Assembly (NCBI GenBank): GCA_964551445.1 | Contig: CAZKCG010000008.1 | Span: forward strand, 1 to 64,000 | Origin: DAOPXV01 sp964551445 | GTDB taxonomy: Bacteria > Muiribacteriota > UBA9980 | Length of the DNA: 64,000 bases | Direction: 5' to 3' | Shown: positions 44,414 through 52,418 of the stretch, piece after piece | Position numbering within the stretch: position 1 is the stretch's first letter | How the letters are laid out: each line of letters starts with the position of its first letter | Notes under the pieces: generated by a model | Told to the model about the DNA's origin: nothing | Database searches by the model: none | Seen by the model: the letters and a program-made list of their open reading frames with translations, nothing else | Position numbers and translations under genes: made by a program

Positions 44414-44953
44414 TTAAGCTTCGGTAACGGGGGCTGCGCCCTCTTCAAGTTTTTTAGCGCGCTGAGCGAGAACCTGGACGAAACCTCTTGAACCTGCTGA
44501 CAATACTGTAACAAGGCCGCGGGCGGGAGCCTGCAGACATGAGAGTAACATCGAGCGTAATACGTTCATCGAAGGTATGTCCTTCATCACGTTGAGCTGT
44601 TCGCTTGTGTAAACCTGGCCGTCGATAACGCCGGTCTTGATGGGCATTTTTTTGATCTTTGTGAACTCGTAAAGCGCTTTTAAGGACGCCATAGGATCAC
44701 CGTATGATATAGCGATAGCTGTCGTTTCGGTCATCTGTTCTTTTATGGAAGCGAACGGGAATCCTGAAATGGCTATAGCAGCGAGCCTGTTTTTGAATAC
44801 GCGGTATTCGGCTTTCTCTGCGCGCAGTTTGCGGCGGAGAATTGAGAGGTCCTTGACGGTGATGCCTTTGAAATCGGTTAAAACGATCCCGGTGGCTTTT
44901 TCAAATTTTGCCTTGATCTCTGCAACTTTTTGCTCTTTTTGTGGTGTTGGCAT
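44414..44953 (-). CDS. rplJ: Ribosomal protein uL10
   Basis: A 179-residue protein matching L10 in length. The N-terminal part KFEKATGIVLTDFKGITVKD and LSILRRKLR, followed by YRVFKNRLA, are family marks for the rRNA-binding domain; the C-terminal helix that holds L12 dimers ends VLAQRAKKLEE. AAAAGGAGGTG precedes the ATG. L10 also represses its own message with L12 through the leader upstream (44954-45225). Confidence 0.97.
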   Translation of the reverse strand: MPTPQKEQKVAEIKAKFEKATGIVLTDFKGITVKDLSILRRKLRAEKAEYRVFKNRLAAIAISGFPFASIKEQMTETTAIAISYGDPMASLKALYEFTKIKKMPIKTGVIDGQVYTSEQLNVMKDIPSMNVLRSMLLSCLQAPARGLVTVLSAGSRGFVQVLAQRAKKLEEGAAPVTEA

Positions 44954-45225
44954 TAAATTAGTACACCTCCTTTTAAGTGACGATAATTTTTAAAATTAAG
45001 TTTCCGTGATATAAAGCGAGGCCCTGATAAGTTATGGATCGCTCCGAAACGGAATCAGGACCTCTGGCCGCAAAAATAGTGCTACTTATGCGGTTACATA
45101 TTTCAGAATTTAAAATTCCAAGCTATGTTATATTCCTGTTTCGGCTGGCCGGGACTTCAAAAACCGCCCGATTAAACGCCTTGAAAAAGCGTGCCTGCTG
45201 TCTTTAACAGCTATTAAGTTTTAAT
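44954..45225 (-). promoter_or_regulatory. L10 leader (rplJL autoregulation)
   Basis: The 285-base gap before rplJ is long for this operon. On the minus strand it contains AGACAGCAGGCAC (45203-45191), the known L10-leader signature near the L10-L12 binding site. An 11-bp stem (45018-45028 with 45054-45064, one G-U) holds an inner CCG..CGG loop just before the start. These fit the ribosomal L10 leader family; the exact fold was not computed. Confidence 0.65.
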
Positions 45226-45238
45226 CGTTTTCTATTTA

Positions 45239-45928
45239 TTATACAAGTACCGATGCAAGGTTTACGTGAACGCCGGGGCCCATCGTGGTTGAAACGCATA
45301 TCGATTTGATATATACGCCCTTGGCGCCTGTCGGTTTGGCTCTTACAACCGCGTCGTAGAAAGCTTTGAAGTTTTCGTTGAGCTGTTTTTCGGTGAATGA
45401 GCATTTTCCGATAGGAGCGTGGATGTTAGCGGCTTTTTCAGTTCTGAATTCGATCTTGCCGGCTTTTAATTCTTTTACGGCTTTCGAGATTTCGAACGTT
45501 ACCGTTCCCGTTTTCGGGTTCGGCATTAAACCGCGTGGACCGAGAACTTTACCGAGCTGGCCGACGACTTTCATCATATCGGGTGTAGCTACGACTACGT
45601 CGAAGTCCATCCAGTTTTCTTTCTTTATTTTTTCAGCGAGTTCTTCTCCGCCGATGTGGTCTGCGCCTGCGGCTTTAGCTTCGCTGGCTTTTTCGCCTGT
45701 AGCGAACACCAATATTTTAACTGTCTTTCCGGTTCCGTGCGGGAGCACGACGGTGCTTCTGACCTGCTGGTCAGCGTGTTTCGTTTCGAGGCCCATTCTC
45801 ATGACCGCTTCGACCGTTGAGTCGAATTTGGTGAATGTGATGCTTTTTGCGAGAGCTATGGCTTCAGCGTAGGTATAAAGTTTTACCGGGTCAACCTTTT
45901 TTTGAGCGTTTACGAATTTTTTTCCCAC
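45239..45928 (-). CDS. rplA: Ribosomal protein uL1
   Basis: A 229-residue protein of normal L1 length. Key stretches are TKFDSTVEAVMRMGLETKHA, VLPHGTGK, DMMKVVGQLGKVLGPRGLMP, NPKTGTV and GVYIKSICVSTTMGPGV. It binds 23S rRNA at the L1 stalk. The start is a GTG at 45928 with ATGGAGG eight bases upstream. The ATG at 45943 that gives a longer frame is itself inside that ribosome-binding site, so it is rejected. It is 64 bases from rplK. Confidence 0.96.
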   Translation of the reverse strand: MGKKFVNAQKKVDPVKLYTYAEAIALAKSITFTKFDSTVEAVMRMGLETKHADQQVRSTVVLPHGTGKTVKILVFATGEKASEAKAAGADHIGGEELAEKIKKENWMDFDVVVATPDMMKVVGQLGKVLGPRGLMPNPKTGTVTFEISKAVKELKAGKIEFRTEKAANIHAPIGKCSFTEKQLNENFKAFYDAVVRAKPTGAKGVYIKSICVSTTMGPGVHVNLASVLV

Positions 45929-45992
45929 TATAAAAACCTCCATGTGGTGTTAACGGGCCGGACGATGCCGAACCCTTCCACTAATTTTAGAA

Positions 45993-46421
45993 CTATTGCT
46001 CGATTACGTCGATACCCATCGAGCGGGCTGTTCCTGCGATTATCTTCGCGCCCTGTTCTTCGTCGTATGCGTTGATGTCGGCGAGCTTTCTTTTTGCGAT
46101 CTCTTTAAGTTTGGTCATGGTTATTTTACCAACTTTCTGTTTGTTGGGAACGCCGGACCCTTTTTCGAGTTTCAAAGCTTCGCGCAGTAACACTGACGCG
46201 GGAGGGGTCTTGCAGATGAAGTCAAAGCTCTTGTCGGCGTAGACGGTGATCACTACAGGAATGATCGTTCCGGCCTGAGGCGCGGTCCTGGCGTTGAATT
46301 CTTTGCAGAAAGCCATGATGTTAACGCCGTGCTGACCCAGTGCGGGGCCGACTGGCGGTGCCGGGTTGGCTTTTCCGGCCGGGCATTGTAGTTTTACGTA
46401 AGCAACGATTTTTTTAGCCAT
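45993..46421 (-). CDS. rplK: Ribosomal protein uL11
   Basis: A 142-residue protein with the L11 signature GKANPAPPVGPALGQHGVNI near the N-terminus, the FICKTPPAS loop and the C-terminal rRNA-binding part KQKVGKITMTKLKEIAKRKL and GTARSMGI. It forms the GTPase-associated centre with 23S rRNA. AAGGAGAT precedes the ATG. It is followed by rplA and preceded by nusG after a 143-base gap. Confidence 0.97.
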   Translation of the reverse strand: MAKKIVAYVKLQCPAGKANPAPPVGPALGQHGVNIMAFCKEFNARTAPQAGTIIPVVITVYADKSFDFICKTPPASVLLREALKLEKGSGVPNKQKVGKITMTKLKEIAKRKLADINAYDEEQGAKIIAGTARSMGIDVIEQ

Positions 46422-46564
46422 GATAAATCTCCTTCTGGTAAAGTAAGTGTGTATTTGATGTATTTTAAAATCTTTAAAATTTACGAAACGTGCTTTGTGA
46501 GTTCAATAACAATCGTGTTCTTCCACAACTATTCACTGTTCTCTATTAACTATTCACTGAATTT

Positions 46565-47095
46565 CTAGCCTTCTTCGATCTGGGCGAAATCGAGCTCGAC
46601 CGATGTTTCACGGCCGAAGATCTTAAGCATTACTTTTACCGCATGGCGTTCGGGGTTGACGCTGTCTATAACGCCGTTGAAACCCGAGAACGGTCCGTCG
46701 ATAACGCGGGCTTTCTGGCCCACTTTGTACATAAGCTTGGTTTCCTGTTTCTGATCGCCGTAGCCCAATAATTTCATTATTCCCTGAACGTCTTTTTCAG
46801 GAAGCGGAGTCGGTTTATTGCCGAAACCTATGAAACCCGTGACGCCAGGGGTATTGCGTACAACGTACCATGAATCGTCCGTTAACGCCATTTCAACGTA
46901 GATGTATCCTGGATACACTTTGCGTTCGATCTCAATGCGCTTGCCGTCTTTCAATTCAACGATCTTTTCCTTGGGAACGACCACGGTGAATATCTGGTCC
47001 TTCATTCCCATGCTTTCAATACGCTGAAGAATGTTGACTTTTACCTTATCTTCCGATCCGGAATATGTATGGACAACGTACCAATATCTTTCCAT
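46565..47095 (-). CDS. nusG: Transcription elongation/antitermination factor NusG
   Basis: A 176-residue protein. The NGN domain starts MERYWYVVHTYSGSEDKVK and contains VYPGYIYVEMALTDDSWYVV; the KOW domain at the C-terminus has GQKARVIDGPFSGFNGVI. It binds RNA polymerase and Rho or S10. The ATG at 47095 gives the family N-terminus; a start four codons earlier (47107) is open but does not match. No clear ribosome-binding site precedes it. It lies between secE and rplK, the usual order. Confidence 0.96.
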   Translation of the reverse strand: MERYWYVVHTYSGSEDKVKVNILQRIESMGMKDQIFTVVVPKEKIVELKDGKRIEIERKVYPGYIYVEMALTDDSWYVVRNTPGVTGFIGFGNKPTPLPEKDVQGIMKLLGYGDQKQETKLMYKVGQKARVIDGPFSGFNGVIDSVNPERHAVKVMLKIFGRETSVELDFAQIEEG

Positions 47096-47174
47096 AAAGC
47101 AGCGCAAAAAGCAAAAATTCTAAGATCCGGCGGCTATAAGCTTTCTGCGGGCGCGCACCCCTTTTCGTTAAAAA

Positions 47175-47396
47175 TTACTTGACCCTTAATATTATTTCGA
47201 ATAAGCGGTTCAAGCCCATGTCGATGACGGCGATGTAAACCGATACCATTAAAACTGAAACTATTACGGCTTTCGTGGACGAATAAACGCTCTGTTTATT
47301 GGGCCATGAAACTTTCTTCATTTCAGCGGGGACTTCGGCGCCGAGGAACTCCTTGAGCCGTGTATATCCGGATTTCATTGATTCTGATAAACTCAT
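47175..47396 (-). CDS. secE: Preprotein translocase subunit SecE
   Basis: A 73-residue protein of the short, one-span SecE type. The amphipathic helix with AEVPAEMKKVSWPNKQSVYS is the family mark, followed by one span (VIVSVLMVSVYIAVIDM) and a short C-terminal end. It clamps SecY in the inner membrane. The ATG at 47396 has GGTGGT nine bases upstream; an ATG at 47411 is nearer to the tRNA and lacks a site. It is between tRNA-Trp and nusG. Confidence 0.94.
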   Translation of the reverse strand: MSLSESMKSGYTRLKEFLGAEVPAEMKKVSWPNKQSVYSSTKAVIVSVLMVSVYIAVIDMGLNRLFEIILRVK

Positions 47397-47443
47397 TTTT
47401 GACACCACCATACAAAAAAATAATAAATGGATGATTGATCTAA

Positions 47444-47514
47444 CAGGGCCAGACGGATTCGAACCGCCATCAACGGTTTTGGAGACCGCTATTCTACCAT
47501 TGAACTATAGCCCT
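47444..47514 (-). tRNA. tRNA-Trp (CCA)
   Basis: A 71-base cloverleaf: acceptor AGGGCTA with TGGCCCT, D-arm GTTC/GAAT, anticodon loop CTCCAAA (anticodon CCA), T-arm with TTCGAAT, discriminator G. The CCA end is not encoded. It lies between rpmG and secE, as in many bacteria. Confidence 0.96.
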
Positions 47515-47583
47515 AGCTTTAAAACATTTAAGGCCCTCTCGAAAAACTTATCGTTATCCGAAAGGGCTTAAATATTTAAGGTC

Positions 47584-47733
47584 TTACTTGGCTTCTTTGT
47601 GTTCAGTATGTTTTCTGTCGAATTTGCAATATTTTGAAACTAACATACGATCGGTGTGTTTGCGTTTGTTCTTCGTCGTCGAGTAGTTTCTGTTCTTGCA
47701 TACTGTACATTCAAGCGTAATGATCTCGCGCAT
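47584..47733 (-). CDS. rpmG: Ribosomal protein bL33
   Basis: A 49-residue protein with the L33 pattern REIITLECTVCKNRNYSTTK, KNKRKHTDRM and KYCKFDRKHTEHKE. The first CxxC pair is present (Cys9, Cys12), while in the second pair Cys36 is kept and the partner position is Asp39, so three of the four usual zinc ligands remain. The ATG at 47733 has AGGAGA about 11 bases upstream. It sits between tuf and tRNA-Trp. Confidence 0.93.
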   Translation of the reverse strand: MREIITLECTVCKNRNYSTTKNKRKHTDRMLVSKYCKFDRKHTEHKEAK

Positions 47734-47848
47734 ATGATCCACTTCTCCTGTAAGTTTTAGTTGTATATAATGTTAAAATCGCTACTAAAACTAAAAATTC
47801 AATATATTATAACAAAATTTGCGTCGTTTGTCAATATATATTTTAAAA

Positions 47849-49054
47849 TTAAGCTATGATCTCAGCAACGACGCCTGCGCCGACCGTTCTGCCGCCCTCG
47901 CGGATAGCGAAACGGAGTTCTTTTTCAAGAGCGATAGGCATGATGAGTTCGACCGTGATCTGAACGTTGTCGCCGGGCATGATCATTTCCATGCCTTCAG
48001 GAAGCTCGATAGCGCCTGTAACGTCGGTTGTTCTGAGGTAGAACTGAGGCCTGTAACCCTTGAATATCGGTGTGTGGCGGCCGCCTTCTTCTTTTGAAAG
48101 TATGTAAACGGAGCCCTTGAATTTTGTGTGGGGTTTTATCGAACCGGGTTTAGCGAGAACCTGGCCGCGTTCAATTTTTTCTTTGTCAACGCCGCGGAGG
48201 AGGAGACCAACGTTATCGCCGGCCTGACCTTCATCGAGGAGTTTTCTGAACATTTCAACGCCGGTGACGACAGTTTTGCTTGTGAGTTCCGTGAGACCTA
48301 CGAGCTCGACTTCTTCTCCGACCTTTACTATGCCGCGTTCGATCCTGCCGGTAGCGACTGTTCCGCGACCCGTGATCGAGAACACGTCTTCAACGGGCAT
48401 AAGGAACGGTTTTTCGGTTTCGCGCTGAGGAAGCGGGATGTAGTTATCGACTGCGTCCATGAGGTCCATGATGCCTTTGCACCAGGGGCTGTCATAGTTT
48501 CCGGCCGTAGCTTCTTCCATCGCTTTGAGGCCCGATCCGCGGATAACGGGAATTTCGTTTCCGGGGAATTCATATTTGATGAGCAATTCGCGAACTTCGA
48601 GCTCAACGAGGTCGAGAAGTTCTGAATCGTCGACCATGTCTATCTTGTTAAGGAATACTACCATTCTCGGAACGCCGACCTGACGGGCGAGCAATATGTG
48701 TTCGCGTGTCTGGGGCATCGGGCCGTCAGCGGCCGAAACAACGAGGATGGCGCCGTCCATCTGAGCGGCACCGGTGATCATGTTCTTGATGTAATCCGCG
48801 TGGCCCGGGCAGTCAACGTGAGCGTAGTGACGGTTTTTCGTCTGATACTCAACGTGAGCGATGGCGATGGTGATACCGCGTTCGCGTGATTCAGGAGCTT
48901 TATCAATGTCGTAGAAGTCTTTCGCAACCGCGAGACCCTGATGCGACAATATTTTCGTGATAGCGGATGTTAAAGTAGTTTTACCGTGGTCAACATGTCC
49001 GATGGTACCTATGTTAAGATGGGGCTTATTTCTCTCGAATTTCTCTTTTGCCAT
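47849..49054 (-). CDS. tuf: Elongation factor Tu
   Basis: A 401-residue protein. The GTPase domain shows GHVDHGKTTLT (P loop), RGITIAIAHVEY (switch I), DCPGHADYIKNMITGAAQMD (switch II) and NKIDMVD (guanine recognition). Domains 2 and 3 carry GRGTVATGRIERG and GGRHTPIFKGYRPQFYLRTT. It delivers aminoacyl-tRNA to the ribosome. AGGAGGAAG precedes the ATG. It follows the tRNA cluster by about 100 bases and is probably transcribed from the promoter at 49440. Confidence 0.98.
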   Translation of the reverse strand: MAKEKFERNKPHLNIGTIGHVDHGKTTLTSAITKILSHQGLAVAKDFYDIDKAPESRERGITIAIAHVEYQTKNRHYAHVDCPGHADYIKNMITGAAQMDGAILVVSAADGPMPQTREHILLARQVGVPRMVVFLNKIDMVDDSELLDLVELEVRELLIKYEFPGNEIPVIRGSGLKAMEEATAGNYDSPWCKGIMDLMDAVDNYIPLPQRETEKPFLMPVEDVFSITGRGTVATGRIERGIVKVGEEVELVGLTELTSKTVVTGVEMFRKLLDEGQAGDNVGLLLRGVDKEKIERGQVLAKPGSIKPHTKFKGSVYILSKEEGGRHTPIFKGYRPQFYLRTTDVTGAIELPEGMEMIMPGDNVQITVELIMPIALEKELRFAIREGGRTVGAGVVAEIIA

Positions 49055-49153
49055 TTTAAAACTTCCTCCTCAACTTGACAAAGCTTTTTGTTTGTTTTTG
49101 GGTATTTCTTGAATTTTTTCGGTTGAAATATTGGACTTCTACCTATGTTAAAA

Positions 49154-49226
49154 AGCCCACCATCGGGATTGAACCGATTACCTTATCCTTACCAAGGATA
49201 CGCTCTACCATCTGAGCTAGGTGGGC
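49154..49226 (-). tRNA. tRNA-Thr (GGT)
   Basis: A 73-base cloverleaf: acceptor GCCCACC/GGTGGGC, anticodon loop TTGGTAA (anticodon GGT), T-loop TTCAATC, discriminator T. CCA is not encoded. It is the last tRNA before tuf. Confidence 0.96.
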
Positions 49227-49243
49227 TTTTGATAAAAAAAGAA

Positions 49244-49326
49244 TGGGGAGAGAAGGATTTGAACCTTCGAAGCCCGAAGACGACGGATTTACAGTCCGTT
49301 CCCTTTGACCACTTGGGAATCTCCCC
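49244..49326 (-). tRNA. tRNA-Tyr (GTA)
   Basis: An 83-base tRNA with the long variable arm of type II tRNAs. Acceptor GGGGAGA/TCTCCCC, anticodon loop CTGTAAA (anticodon GTA), discriminator A. CCA is not encoded. It lies between the two Thr tRNAs. Confidence 0.96.
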
Positions 49327-49333
49327 ATTTTAA

Positions 49334-49406
49334 AGCCGACAATGGGACTCGAACCCGCAACCCTCGCATTACAAATGCGATGCTCTACCAATTGAGCTAT
49401 GTCGGC
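49334..49406 (-). tRNA. tRNA-Thr (TGT)
   Basis: A 73-base cloverleaf: acceptor GCCGACA/TGTCGGC, anticodon loop TTTGTAA (anticodon TGT), T-loop TTCGAGT, discriminator T. CCA is not encoded. It is the first tRNA of the cluster, 33 bases after the -10 box. Confidence 0.96.
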
Positions 49407-49439
49407 CGGTAAAAATTAATAAAAATTTTTATTGAAGAC

Positions 49440-49468
49440 ATTATACCACAAGCAAGTCACTAAGTAAA
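49440..49468 (-). promoter_or_regulatory. Sigma-70-type promoter of the tRNA/tuf operon
   Basis: On the minus strand TTTACT (49468-49463) and TATAAT (49445-49440) are 17 bases apart, and TGTGG precedes the -10 box. The first tRNA starts 33 bases after the -10. The box spacing and match to consensus are very good. It should drive tRNA-Thr, Tyr, Thr and tuf. Confidence 0.85.
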
Positions 49469-49969
49469 CTTCGAATTTAATAAAAAAACAGCCGAATACG
49501 ATTAAATTGATAAAAATAAATTATTTATGATTGTTTTTCGAACCTATAATCGTTTTTAATTATAATTTCAATGTTTTTCGCTTTATGCTTTTGGGTTAAC
49601 TTATATATAGATATTACACTATATAAAAAAGCCCGGCGATCGCCATGCAGCGGTTTTTTGCGCTTTTACTTGTTCTTCTGCTGATTCGTACTTTGTCGGA
49701 AGCTGTATGGAGCCTAAATTAAGGTTCCTTCTTATTTGGTGCGGATATTGGAAGTAGATAATAGTGATGAGAGAATAGTTGTGATGCGCCTCTGGCGCTC
49801 AATTTTAAAAATTCAAGATAACCTGAAAATATCTCACCAAAAATTGTATGCTAAAGGCAGCTACATTAACTTCTCTATTCTCTAGTGTGTTTGTTCCCAT
49901 CCAAAACACGAAAGAGCCTGAATTGATATCAGCTGTTGTTATTATATAAACGGCATTTTTGCGCCGGTT
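49469..49969. other. Gene-free region with one copy of the dispersed element
   Basis: About 500 bases of AT-rich sequence with no supported gene. It includes an A6...T6-flanked block with the palindrome GGCGATCGCC (about 49622-49662), and a member of the dispersed repeat family at 49753-49812 (GAGAATAGTTGTGATGCGCC then TCTGGCGC and TCAATTTTAAAA). A partial inverted end, TCTCTATTCTCTAG, lies near 49872-49886. Confidence 0.7.
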
Positions 49970-52267
49970 CTATTTTTTTCCGGAGAGTATATGCGTTTTT
50001 AATATCTTAGTGATACCGCACTGCGTCGCCACGAAAATATACGAACCGATCTGATCCACGGCTATTCCGTATCCCTTCAGCCAGAATTCCTTTATAATTC
50101 CATTTCCTTCATACGCTACCGCGCATTCGTCGATCTTATCATAAGCGTATATTTTTCGGAGCATCCAGATCCCGTCCGATGAAGAGTCGGCCATGGACGC
50201 GGCGGTTTCCAGAAGTTTGGTGTTGGCATTACCGAAATGTGAAACTACCAGCCTTTCGTTGTCCCTTATACGGAGGGCGCCGCCGGCGTCTCCCGCGATC
50301 TTTCCGCATACGCATATCTCGCCGGTCCCTGAAATAAAATTTATTGAATTAACGCTTTCGAATGACGCTTCCGGTATTTCCGGATAAGTCCACTGAGTTC
50401 CGTTGAAAGATACTATCGATTTTGGGTCACCGAAACCGAGGCCGGCGTAAAATCCTTCTTTTACGGGTAATATCGCCGTTACCGGCGCCCTGCCTTCGCT
50501 CGATGTAAGATCGTATGTGCTCAGGTTATCCTGTTCGAGCGGTTCGAATTTAGAGACAGTAAGATCCCCGCCTATTATGGCGCATCTTAGCGAAACCGGT
50601 CCGCGCGCGTCGCCGAAGCCGGCTATCAGGCCTTTTCCTTTGAGTCTGGCGAGCGCCGTGCAGTTATTGGATGGAAGTCCGTCGTCTTTAGTTATTTTTA
50701 CGATCCCGCCGTCTTTAAATATCATTATTCCGCCATATTTCGTTCCGATGACCACGTTTCCGGTATCGTCGGCCGTTATGGCGTTAACATCCGCGACGCA
50801 TGTTTCAAGGCTCACTTTCAAAGGCCTCGCCATTTCGTTTCTATAGCGGTACAGCCCGGAGTGGTCGCCGATATAAAGATCGTCTCCAATAGCTTTGATC
50901 GTGTTGACCTTTCCAAGATGTATCATTTCTACAGGTTTTCCAGCCATTTTTGAGTCGTGCCGTTCATACCGGAAAAGCCCGCCGCCGGTCGCTATGTAAA
51001 TATAGTTCTTTGTCGATAGCACCGCGTTTATATTGTTTGAGATAAGCGGCGAATTGTCCGTGTTGAAGGTTATGAATTTTTCGCCGTTATATAGCGTAAG
51101 CCCCGAGTTCTTAGTTCCGATAAAAAGTCCAGGCCCGAATCCGTATGGATCAGTTACCGCCAGGTTTGCTGATGATTCATCGCCGCTTTTAAACATCGCC
51201 TGCGTTATCGCAAGTTCCGCGGCTGTTGCTTTAAAGGTCTCGTCGCTGAAGAGTTTTTCAACATTTTCGGTGACGACCGTTACGCCGTCCTTGCTTTGTT
51301 TAAAGCCCGAACCGGCGACTTTCATCGTGAGAAGCCCGGAAAGTTGAGACGCGTTGTTCGCGGTCCGGGAAATATTCAGGGTAAGCGCCGGCCTTACCTC
51401 CATGCGGTCGAATTCAAAACATGTAAGCCAGTTTTCGGCGAGGCCGTCTTCTTTTGTGAGATGTTTAGTCCGGCCGTCGGCGTATAGAACATAAAGCCCC
51501 TCGATGGAAAGTATCGCTATATCGGTGCCGGTAATGCTTTGATTTTTGGGGTGTTTTGAGTTTTTAAATTCGTTTATCGCGGTGACGCTTTTAAATGTTT
51601 CGCCAATGAATTTGACCTCTTCGAAATTATGAAGATCGGATGTTTTGAAAACGCCGGTCTCCGTTCCGAAAAATAATGTTTTTTCATCGTTGATGAATAT
51701 GGCTTTGACCTTTCCGCAATCGACGCCGGCTGAAAATTTAGTGATAACGGTACCGATCGAACTATGGCTTAAAACGGTGAAAATGCCCGTATCCGTTCCG
51801 GCGTAAATGTTGCGGTCATCCGCGCAGAGTGAAAAAACGGCGCTGGCCGCCATGTTATGTTCCTTCGTTGTGAAAGTTTTTATATCGCTCGTGGAAGACC
51901 CTTTGCCCGGTTTTGAAAGAAGCGTCAACCCTGAATTCGTGCCTAGCGCCAGCATGTCATATTTCTCGATATATATCATTGAAAGTATCGAGTTAGACGG
52001 AAGTTTTGGCACGCTAAGAAGCGGCCGGGCGCTTCTTCCGTCGAATACGAACACGCCTTCACCGCCGGTCCCTATATATAACAGCCTGTCTTTAAAGTTA
52101 TACGCAAGGCATGTTATATTCGTCGCCGTGAGACCGTATCTTTCACCGATGTTTCTGAAGATGAAATCATTATAGCCCTCGCTCATGGCGGACACAAAAG
52201 AAAAAGGCAGGGATAAAAGCAGTATAATTAAAACGGAATATATTGAAACGGATATTTTTCGGTTCAT
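49970..52267 (-). CDS. Exported beta-propeller protein
   Basis: A 765-residue protein with a signal peptide (1-27, ending SFVSA). The mature part is a series of about 40-residue blades typical of two-component-regulator propellers, for example RLLYIGTGGEGVFVFDG, YIATGGGLFRYER, DDLYIGDHSGLYRYR and NVVIGTKYGGIMIFKDGG. Roughly 14 blades fit two seven-bladed rings. No transmembrane segment or kinase follows, so it is a stand-alone periplasmic or surface sensor. AAAAGGAAG precedes the ATG. It is 150 bases downstream of the Ser/Thr kinase gene and is likely in its operon. Confidence 0.8.
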   Translation of the reverse strand: MNRKISVSIYSVLIILLLSLPFSFVSAMSEGYNDFIFRNIGERYGLTATNITCLAYNFKDRLLYIGTGGEGVFVFDGRSARPLLSVPKLPSNSILSMIYIEKYDMLALGTNSGLTLLSKPGKGSSTSDIKTFTTKEHNMAASAVFSLCADDRNIYAGTDTGIFTVLSHSSIGTVITKFSAGVDCGKVKAIFINDEKTLFFGTETGVFKTSDLHNFEEVKFIGETFKSVTAINEFKNSKHPKNQSITGTDIAILSIEGLYVLYADGRTKHLTKEDGLAENWLTCFEFDRMEVRPALTLNISRTANNASQLSGLLTMKVAGSGFKQSKDGVTVVTENVEKLFSDETFKATAAELAITQAMFKSGDESSANLAVTDPYGFGPGLFIGTKNSGLTLYNGEKFITFNTDNSPLISNNINAVLSTKNYIYIATGGGLFRYERHDSKMAGKPVEMIHLGKVNTIKAIGDDLYIGDHSGLYRYRNEMARPLKVSLETCVADVNAITADDTGNVVIGTKYGGIMIFKDGGIVKITKDDGLPSNNCTALARLKGKGLIAGFGDARGPVSLRCAIIGGDLTVSKFEPLEQDNLSTYDLTSSEGRAPVTAILPVKEGFYAGLGFGDPKSIVSFNGTQWTYPEIPEASFESVNSINFISGTGEICVCGKIAGDAGGALRIRDNERLVVSHFGNANTKLLETAASMADSSSDGIWMLRKIYAYDKIDECAVAYEGNGIIKEFWLKGYGIAVDQIGSYIFVATQCGITKILKTHILSGKK

Positions 52268-52418
52268 AAAAACTTCCTTTTAAAATCAAGAATGCCGTGC
52301 GCCGTATGGATGCCGCTTTGAATATTTTATTCACTTTGCCGTATGTCAAGTCGTCGTGTTGACAGGTGTTTCAAATAAGCTGCGCCGTATTTTCACCGGA
52401 AATCGACAATCCGGCCCG

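Noticed and set aside
49641..49655. HIP1-like GCGATCGC palindrome in the 49.6-kb gap
   Set aside because: A single copy is seen and chance is enough to explain it; HIP1 is a cyanobacterial feature and nothing else here is cyanobacterial.
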